Positions 5,046-9,393 of a DNA stretch of 9,393 bases are shown in pieces. Each line of letters opens with the position of its first letter. The first letter of the stretch is position 1. The notes below the pieces were generated by a model, which worked only from the letters and a program-made list of their open reading frames with translations, ran no database searches and was not told the DNA's origin. The stretch is from NCBI GenBank assembly GCA_938004815.1, contig CALKVR010000659.1:1-9393 (forward strand). The letters run 5' to 3'. The DNA is from an uncultured Polyangiaceae bacterium (GTDB lineage Bacteria; Myxococcota_A; Polyangia; Polyangiales; Polyangiaceae). Made by a program: the position numbers and the translations under genes.

Positions 5046-7735
5046 GGCTGCTCCTGCGGCGCCTCGGGCGGGACCGAGGGGCGCGACTCGGGTTGGGGGA
5101 TGCGTAGCCGGAACACCGCGCCGCCACCATCACGGGCGACCACGTCGAGCGTGCCATCGTGCGCCCGCGCGATGGCGCGGCAGATCGGGAGACCGAGCCC
5201 GGCGCCCGAGACCGTGTGCGTTCCGCGATAGAAGCGCTCGAACACCTTCTCCTCTTGCCCGGCGGGAACCCCGGGGCCTCGATCGAGGACATCGAGCGCC
5301 AGCTCGCCGTCGGTCATGCGTGCGGCGATGGTCACCTCGGTGCCGGGCGGCGTGTACTTGGCGGCGTTCTCGAGGAGGTTCACGAGGAGCTGCTCGATGA
5401 GGATCGGATCGATCGAGACGAGCGGCAAGTCGGGCTCCAGCTCGGTCGTTACGACGTGGTCCCTCAGCCGCGAGTCGAGCCTCGAGAGCGCGGTGCCGAC
5501 CACTTCTTCTAGGGGAACCCACTCCTCGTTCAGGCGGACGCGGCCCGACTCGAGCCGGGTCATGTCGAGCAGGTTCGAGACGAGCCGCTCCAGGCGCTCC
5601 GCCTCTTCGCAGATGGTGCCGAGCAGGTCGCTCCGAACGTCGGCGGCCAGGCCGGTCTCGTCGCGTAGGGTGGTGGCCGCGCCGGTGATTGCAGCGAGGG
5701 GTGTTCGGAGGTCGTGGGACACGCTCGATAGGAGTGAGCTGCGGAGCTCCTCCGCCTTTGCGGCGAGCGCCGACTGTCGAGCTTGCTCTGCGAGCCGTGT
5801 GCGGTCGAGCGCGAAGCCGGCCTGACGGCCGAGCGCCTCGACCAGGCCTTGCTCGTCGGGGCGCAAGGCATCCGGCGCGCCCGAGACGAGCGCGATGACG
5901 CCGAGCGGCTCGGCCCCGGCCCGGATGGGCGTACAGAACGTGCCCGCGCCGGGCAGCGTGTCCGTTCCTCGGCCCGCAGGGCGGCCGTGCTCGAGCGCCC
6001 ATTTCACGACGCCGATGTCGTTCGGGTCGATGCGCCCACCAACCGGCCACGCGGCCGCGGCCTTGACGGTGCCGCCGTCCTCCGGGAGATAGATGGCCAC
6101 CGTGCCGCCAAACGAGTCGGAGGCGTGTCGCGCGGTGATCTCGGCGATGCGAGCGTCACCGTAGGCTCCCGCCAAGTCACGGCTCAGATCGTACAGGGCG
6201 CGCGTCCGCTCTTCTCTCGCGAGGGCCTCGCTCTCTTGGCGGCGAATTCGATGGGTGAGGGCGCTGATCACGATCCCGACCGCGAACATCATGGCGAACG
6301 TCAGGATGTACCGCGCGTCTGCCACCGCGAACGTGTGGTGAGGCGGCACGAAGAAGAAGTCGTAGGCGGCCACCGCGAGCCCGGCCGCGAGGATCGACGC
6401 GTGGCGGCCGAACGAGACGGCGCACACCATCACCCCGACGAGGTAGAGCATCTCGACGTCGGGGAGCGGGGCGACGCGGGCGATCGCAGCGGCGATCAAC
6501 GTCGTGAGCGCGATGACGCCGATCGCCGAGAAGTAGCGCTGAGGCTCTGTCACGGGGCCCACCACCGGCTTGCCTTCACGCGCTCCGTCGGGGCGTGCTT
6601 CGTCACCGGAGATGACATGTACGTCGACGTCGCCGCTCCCGCGCACGACCTCGTCGAGCAGCGACCCGCGGACGAGATCGCGGATCCGCGGATGGGTCGG
6701 CTTGCCGATCACGATGCGCGTGACGTTGTGCTTGCGCGCGTAGACGAGGAGCGCGTCGCTCACCTTCACGCCCGTGAGGCGGACCGTCGTCGCGCCGAGG
6801 CTCTCGGCGAGCCGCAGGTGCCCGTCGAGCCGCTGTCTCGCCGCCTGGCCGATCGGTGCAACGCCCGCGACCTCTACGTAGGCGGCGACCCACGGCGCGC
6901 GGAGACCGGCCGCCATTCGACGGGCGGCACGGACGAGCCGAGACGAGCCGGGGGACGGCCCGATGCAGACCAAGATCCGCTCGCCGCTCGGCCACGGGTC
7001 GGTGACGCCGTGCTCTTCTCGATAAGTCTGCACGTCGGCGTCGACGCGCTCGGCCGTGCGTCGGAGAGCGAGCTCGCGAAGCGCGAGCAGGTTGCCTCGC
7101 CGGAAGAAGCTCTGCCCCGCTCGGGCCGCCTGATCGCCCAGGTAGACCTTGCCCTCGGAGAGGCGCTCGAGGAGCTCTTCGGGGGGGATGTCGACGAGCT
7201 CGATCTCGTCGGCGCGCTCGAGGAGCGAGTCGGGGACGGTCTCTCGAACCAGGACGTGCGTGATCTGAGCGACGACGTCGTTGAGACTCTCGACGTGCTG
7301 GACGTTGAGCGTGGTGTGCACCTCGATCCCGGCCTCCAGGAGCTCGAGCACGTCCTGCCAGCGCTTCTTGTGGCGTGACCCCGGCACGTTGGTGTGAGCG
7401 AGCTCGTCGAGCAGGAGCAGCTCGGGCCGGCGCGCGAGCGCAGCGTCCAGGTCGAGCTCCTCGAGCTCGCGACCGCGATAGGGGACCTTTTTTCGGGGCA
7501 AGATCTCGAGGCCTTCGAGGAGAGCCTCGGTCTCCTTGCGGCCGTGCGTCTCCACCGCACCGACGACGACGTCGACGCCCTGGCCCACCAGGCGCCGCGC
7601 CGACTCGAGCATCGCGAACGTCTTGCCCACCCCCGGCGCGAACCCGAAGAAGATACGGAGCTTCGCCCGGTTGGCGCGCTCCTCTTCGCCGCGGGCGCGC
7701 CGAAGGAGCGTTTCGGGATCGGGTCGCTCGGACAT
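5042..7735 (-). CDS. kdpD: KdpD, potassium/turgor sensor histidine kinase
   Basis: This membrane sensor kinase responds to K+ limitation or ionic stress and controls KdpE by phosphorylation and dephosphorylation. Its 897 residues match E. coli KdpD (894), and every domain is present in order. The N-terminal KdpD domain (about 21-230) has Walker A G-x-A-P-G-V-G-K-T (31-39, K38) and a Walker B-like L-L-L-L-D-E (106-111). A universal-stress-protein domain follows (about 252-376), then four transmembrane segments (about 401-495), a GAF domain (about 513-647), a HisKA domain with phospho-acceptor H674 in S-H-D-L-R-T-P, and a HATPase domain with N790 (N box), D-R-G-P-G-V (818-823), F-E-R-F (832-835) and G-A-G-L-G-L (844-849). 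A Pro-rich tail ends the protein. All catalytic motifs look intact. kdpD lies 109 bases downstream of kup, with a perfect hairpin between them, and overlaps kdpE by 4 bases. The ATG at 7735 has no close ribosome site; the nearest G-rich stretch is 16 bases upstream and lies in that hairpin. Confidence 0.97.
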   Translation of the reverse strand: MSERPDPETLLRRARGEEERANRAKLRIFFGFAPGVGKTFAMLESARRLVGQGVDVVVGAVETHGRKETEALLEGLEILPRKKVPYRGRELEELDLDAALARRPELLLLDELAHTNVPGSRHKKRWQDVLELLEAGIEVHTTLNVQHVESLNDVVAQITHVLVRETVPDSLLERADEIELVDIPPEELLERLSEGKVYLGDQAARAGQSFFRRGNLLALRELALRRTAERVDADVQTYREEHGVTDPWPSGERILVCIGPSPGSSRLVRAARRMAAGLRAPWVAAYVEVAGVAPIGQAARQRLDGHLRLAESLGATTVRLTGVKVSDALLVYARKHNVTRIVIGKPTHPRIRDLVRGSLLDEVVRGSGDVDVHVISGDEARPDGAREGKPVVGPVTEPQRYFSAIGVIALTTLIAAAIARVAPLPDVEMLYLVGVMVCAVSFGRHASILAAGLAVAAYDFFFVPPHHTFAVADARYILTFAMMFAVGIVISALTHRIRRQESEALAREERTRALYDLSRDLAGAYGDARIAEITARHASDSFGGTVAIYLPEDGGTVKAAAAWPVGGRIDPNDIGVVKWALEHGRPAGRGTDTLPGAGTFCTPIRAGAEPLGVIALVSGAPDALRPDEQGLVEALGRQAGFALDRTRLAEQARQSALAAKAEELRSSLLSSVSHDLRTPLAAITGAATTLRDETGLAADVRSDLLGTICEEAERLERLVSNLLDMTRLESGRVRLNEEWVPLEEVVGTALSRLDSRLRDHVVTTELEPDLPLVSIDPILIEQLLVNLLENAAKYTPPGTEVTIAARMTDGELALDVLDRGPGVPAGQEEKVFERFYRGTHTVSGAGLGLPICRAIARAHDGTLDVVARDGGGAVFRLRIPQPESRPSVPPEAPQEQP

Positions 7736-7753
7736 GGTCGGTCTACCGCGGCT

Positions 7754-7777
7754 CCCCCCTCACCGAGGTGAGGGGGG
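7754..7777. repeat. intergenic perfect hairpin and G-tract in the kdpD leader
   Basis: CCCCCCTCAC (7754-7763) and GTGAGGGGGG (7768-7777) form a perfect 10-bp stem with a CGAG loop. A second run of seven G follows at 7780-7786, giving two G-tracts separated by TT. The element lies in the 109-base kup-kdpD gap (7736-7844), in the kdpD leader. On the kdpD strand the arm nearer to kdpD carries the G-rich sequence closest to the start codon, so folding could limit translation of kdpD or partly end transcription coming from kup. It resembles the short CCCTCACC-type palindromes scattered between genes in many GC-rich genomes, so a REP-like repeat is an equal possibility. The rest of the gap holds two CACCTC copies 18 bases apart (7803 and 7821) and a weak TACATT -10-like hexamer on the - strand (complement of 7790-7795), with no convincing -35 box. 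Confidence 0.6.
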
Positions 7778-7844
7778 TTGGGGGGGAGAATGTACAGGGA
7801 CGCACCTCACCAAGCACTCCCACCTCGCCTGTCTCGACACGGCG

Positions 7845-9393
7845 CTAGAGATCGATCTGCATGCCGATCTCGACCACGCGCTCGGGAGGGATGCCGAAGT
7901 AGCGCGGTGCCGTCTGCGAGTTGCGGCTCATGAAGGCGAACAGCTGCTCGGCGCGGGCGCTCATCTTGCCGGCGCCGGTGGCGAGCAGGGTCTCGCGGCC
8001 GAGGTAGTAGGTGACGTCGGCGAGCGTGAACGGGAGATCGAACCGCCTGATCGCGCTCTCGATGGACCGCGGGACGTTCGGTGTCTCCATGAAGCCGACA
8101 CGGATCTGGACGCGATAGAACCCTTGCTCGAGAGGCTCGACCGAGATCGGCTCGTCGAGCACCCGCGGGACCTTCTCGTTCTGGACCGTGACGAGCAGGA
8201 CGGTCTCGTGAAGCGCCTTGTTGAAGCGAGCGTGATGGAGGAGGAGCGGCGGCGTGCCGTCGGGGCTGGACGTCAAGAAGACGGCGACGCCGGGGACGCG
8301 CACCACCGGAACGGTTGGGCCCTCGTCGGGGACGAGCTCGCCGCGCTTCAGCCCTTCGACGAACTGAGCGAGCGGGCGGATCAGGCTGGCGAAGTGGTCG
8401 GCCAGGAGCGCTCGGCCCCGCTTCCAGATCACCATGGCCGTGAACAGGGCCACGCCGATCACGATCGGGACGAAGCCGCCGTCGAGAAACTTGAGAGCGT
8501 TTGCGCCGAAGTAGGCGAGATCGATCACCAGGAAGAGCATCGCGAGCGGGAGGGCGCGGGCCACGGACCACTTCCAGCGCGTGCGGGTGACGACATAGTA
8601 GGCGACGGTGGTGATGCCCATCGTCCCCGTGACGGCGATCCCGTACGCCGCCGCGAGGCGCGACGACTGCTGGAACGCGAGCACGAGGGCCACGCAGCCG
8701 AGAGCGAGCGCGGCGTTGACCTCGGGGATGTAGATCTGCCCCTCGGTGGCGCTCGACGTGTGCTTGATCGTGACGCGGGGCAGGTAGCCGAGCTGCACCG
8801 CCTGCCGGGTGAGTGAGTAGGCGCCCGAGATGAGCGCCTGAGACGCGATGATCGTCGCCATCGTGGCGATGACGACCAGGGGATAGATGAGCGGCCCCTT
8901 GGGCACCTGAGCGTAGAACGGGTTCTGGGCGATCGCCGCGAGCGCCGCCTCGTCGGGCGCGGTCGTCAAGAGGGCGCCCTGTCCGAAGTAGTTGAGGACG
9001 AGCGCCGGGAGCACGAGCCCGTACCACGCGATCTGGATCGGCCGGCGGCCGAAGTGACCCATGTCGGCGTAGAGCGCCTCGCCGCCCGTGATCACGAGCA
9101 CGACCGAGCCCAGCACCACGAAGCCGTGCATGCCGTGGTCGCGGAAGAAGCTCACCGCATGGATGGGGTTGGCGGCAGCGAGGATCTCGGGGTGCTTGGC
9201 GATGTGGTAGGCGCCGAGCGAGCCGAGGGGGAGAAACCAGATCAGCGTGACGGGGCCGAAGAGACGACCGATCGTGGCGGTGCCATGCTTCTGGATGAAA
9301 AAGAGGCCGCTGAGGATGACCAGCGTGACCGGAATGACGTAGGTTCCGAGATCGGGCGCCAGGATCTGCAGCCCCTCGACCGCCGAGAGCACC
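7845..9393 (-). CDS. kup: Kup/KUP-HAK-KT family potassium transporter, N-terminus cut by window edge
   Basis: This inner-membrane protein takes up K+, probably with H+, as shown for Kup of E. coli and its relatives. The frame is open to the right edge of the window. The visible 515 residues begin at the L-S-A-V-E-G-L segment, which is near residue 126 of E. coli Kup, so the first membrane helices and the G-D-I-G-T-S-P-L-Y motif lie outside the window. The GTG at 9392 is an internal valine, not a start. Visible family motifs, counted from 9392, are Q-K-H-G-T-A (34-39), G-G-E-A-L-Y-A-D-M-G-H-F-G (103-115), N-Y-F-G-Q-G-A-L-L, S-G-A-Y-S-L-T-R-Q-A-V-Q-L-G-Y and A-A-A-Y-G-I-A-V-T-G-T. The soluble C-terminal domain is complete and ends in the typical I-P-P-E-R-V-V-E-I-G-M-Q. 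kup is transcribed toward kdpD, so KdpDE may be co-expressed with it or regulate it. That is an inference from gene order. Confidence 0.95.
   Translation of the reverse strand, partial: VLSAVEGLQILAPDLGTYVIPVTLVILSGLFFIQKHGTATIGRLFGPVTLIWFLPLGSLGAYHIAKHPEILAAANPIHAVSFFRDHGMHGFVVLGSVVLVITGGEALYADMGHFGRRPIQIAWYGLVLPALVLNYFGQGALLTTAPDEAALAAIAQNPFYAQVPKGPLIYPLVVIATMATIIASQALISGAYSLTRQAVQLGYLPRVTIKHTSSATEGQIYIPEVNAALALGCVALVLAFQQSSRLAAAYGIAVTGTMGITTVAYYVVTRTRWKWSVARALPLAMLFLVIDLAYFGANALKFLDGGFVPIVIGVALFTAMVIWKRGRALLADHFASLIRPLAQFVEGLKRGELVPDEGPTVPVVRVPGVAVFLTSSPDGTPPLLLHHARFNKALHETVLLVTVQNEKVPRVLDEPISVEPLEQGFYRVQIRVGFMETPNVPRSIESAIRRFDLPFTLADVTYYLGRETLLATGAGKMSARAEQLFAFMSRNSQTAPRYFGIPPERVVEIGMQIDL

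Noticed and set aside
4221..5231. A 336-codon open frame on the + strand opposite kdpE
   Set aside because: It overlaps the 3' end of the ferritin-like gene, the convergent inverted repeat and all of kdpE. No domain is recognisable, and kdpE on the other strand explains the coding signal.
6876..6956. Possible cyclic di-AMP binding motif in the USP domain of KdpD, as described for Staphylococcus aureus KdpD (SxS-x20-FTAxY)
   Set aside because: The segment has S-P-G-S-S (261-265) and W-V-A-A-Y (282-286), but the SxS part and the F-T are not matched. The region looks more like the E. coli-type KdpD, so cyclic di-AMP binding is not supported.
5783..7378. A 531-codon open frame on the + strand opposite kdpD
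   Set aside because: It is antisense to a complete kdpD with every family motif intact. Its translation is rich in Arg, Asp and Glu with no recognisable domain, as expected for a mirror frame in GC-rich DNA.
7536..8816. A 426-codon open frame on the + strand opposite kup and the start of kdpD
   Set aside because: It runs antisense through two well supported genes and across the intergenic hairpin, and its translation is low-complexity Arg/Glu/Asp/Gly sequence.
1..9393. CRISPR arrays, tRNA or rRNA genes, insertion sequences, integrases or attachment sites
   Set aside because: None is visible. The window is filled by seven genes with only short gaps, and no direct repeats longer than a few bases were noticed by eye apart from the two hairpins described.

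Overview
This 9.4-kb window is GC-rich chromosomal DNA given over almost entirely to potassium uptake. The organism is most likely a myxobacterium (Myxococcota, probably the Polyangia/Sorangium side). I infer this from the base composition, from a secreted ferritin-like fusion protein of a type I associate with myxobacteria, and from a Uma2-type PD-(D/E)XK protein of a subtype I also associate with that group. The assignment comes from recall of families, not from a database search.

Left half, + strand, four closely packed genes: a KtrB/TrkH-family K+ channel subunit whose start is cut by the window edge (1-1725); its cytoplasmic KtrA/TrkA RCK regulatory subunit (1729-2403); a Uma2-family protein (2420-2995); and an exported protein with a beta-rich N-terminal half and a ferritin-like C-terminal half (about 3049-4287). 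Gaps between them are 3, 16 and about 20-53 bases, so co-transcription is plausible.

Right half, - strand, reading leftward from the right edge: a Kup K+ transporter whose N-terminus is cut by the window edge (7845-9393), then the sensor kinase KdpD (5042-7735) and its response regulator KdpE (4338-5045), which overlap by 4 bases. No kdpFABC pump genes are visible, so here the Kdp two-component system sits behind kup.

The two gene sets converge at 4285-4340, where a perfect 20-bp inverted repeat carries both stop codons at its outer ends and probably ends transcription from both sides. A second perfect hairpin (7754-7777) lies between kup and kdpD. Taken together, the locus groups two different K+ uptake systems (Ktr/Trk and Kup) with a K+-responsive regulator. 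The items most worth a second look are the noncanonical second pore loop of the KtrB/TrkH protein, the kup-kdpDE pairing, the stop-codon-containing inverted repeat and the exported ferritin-like fusion.
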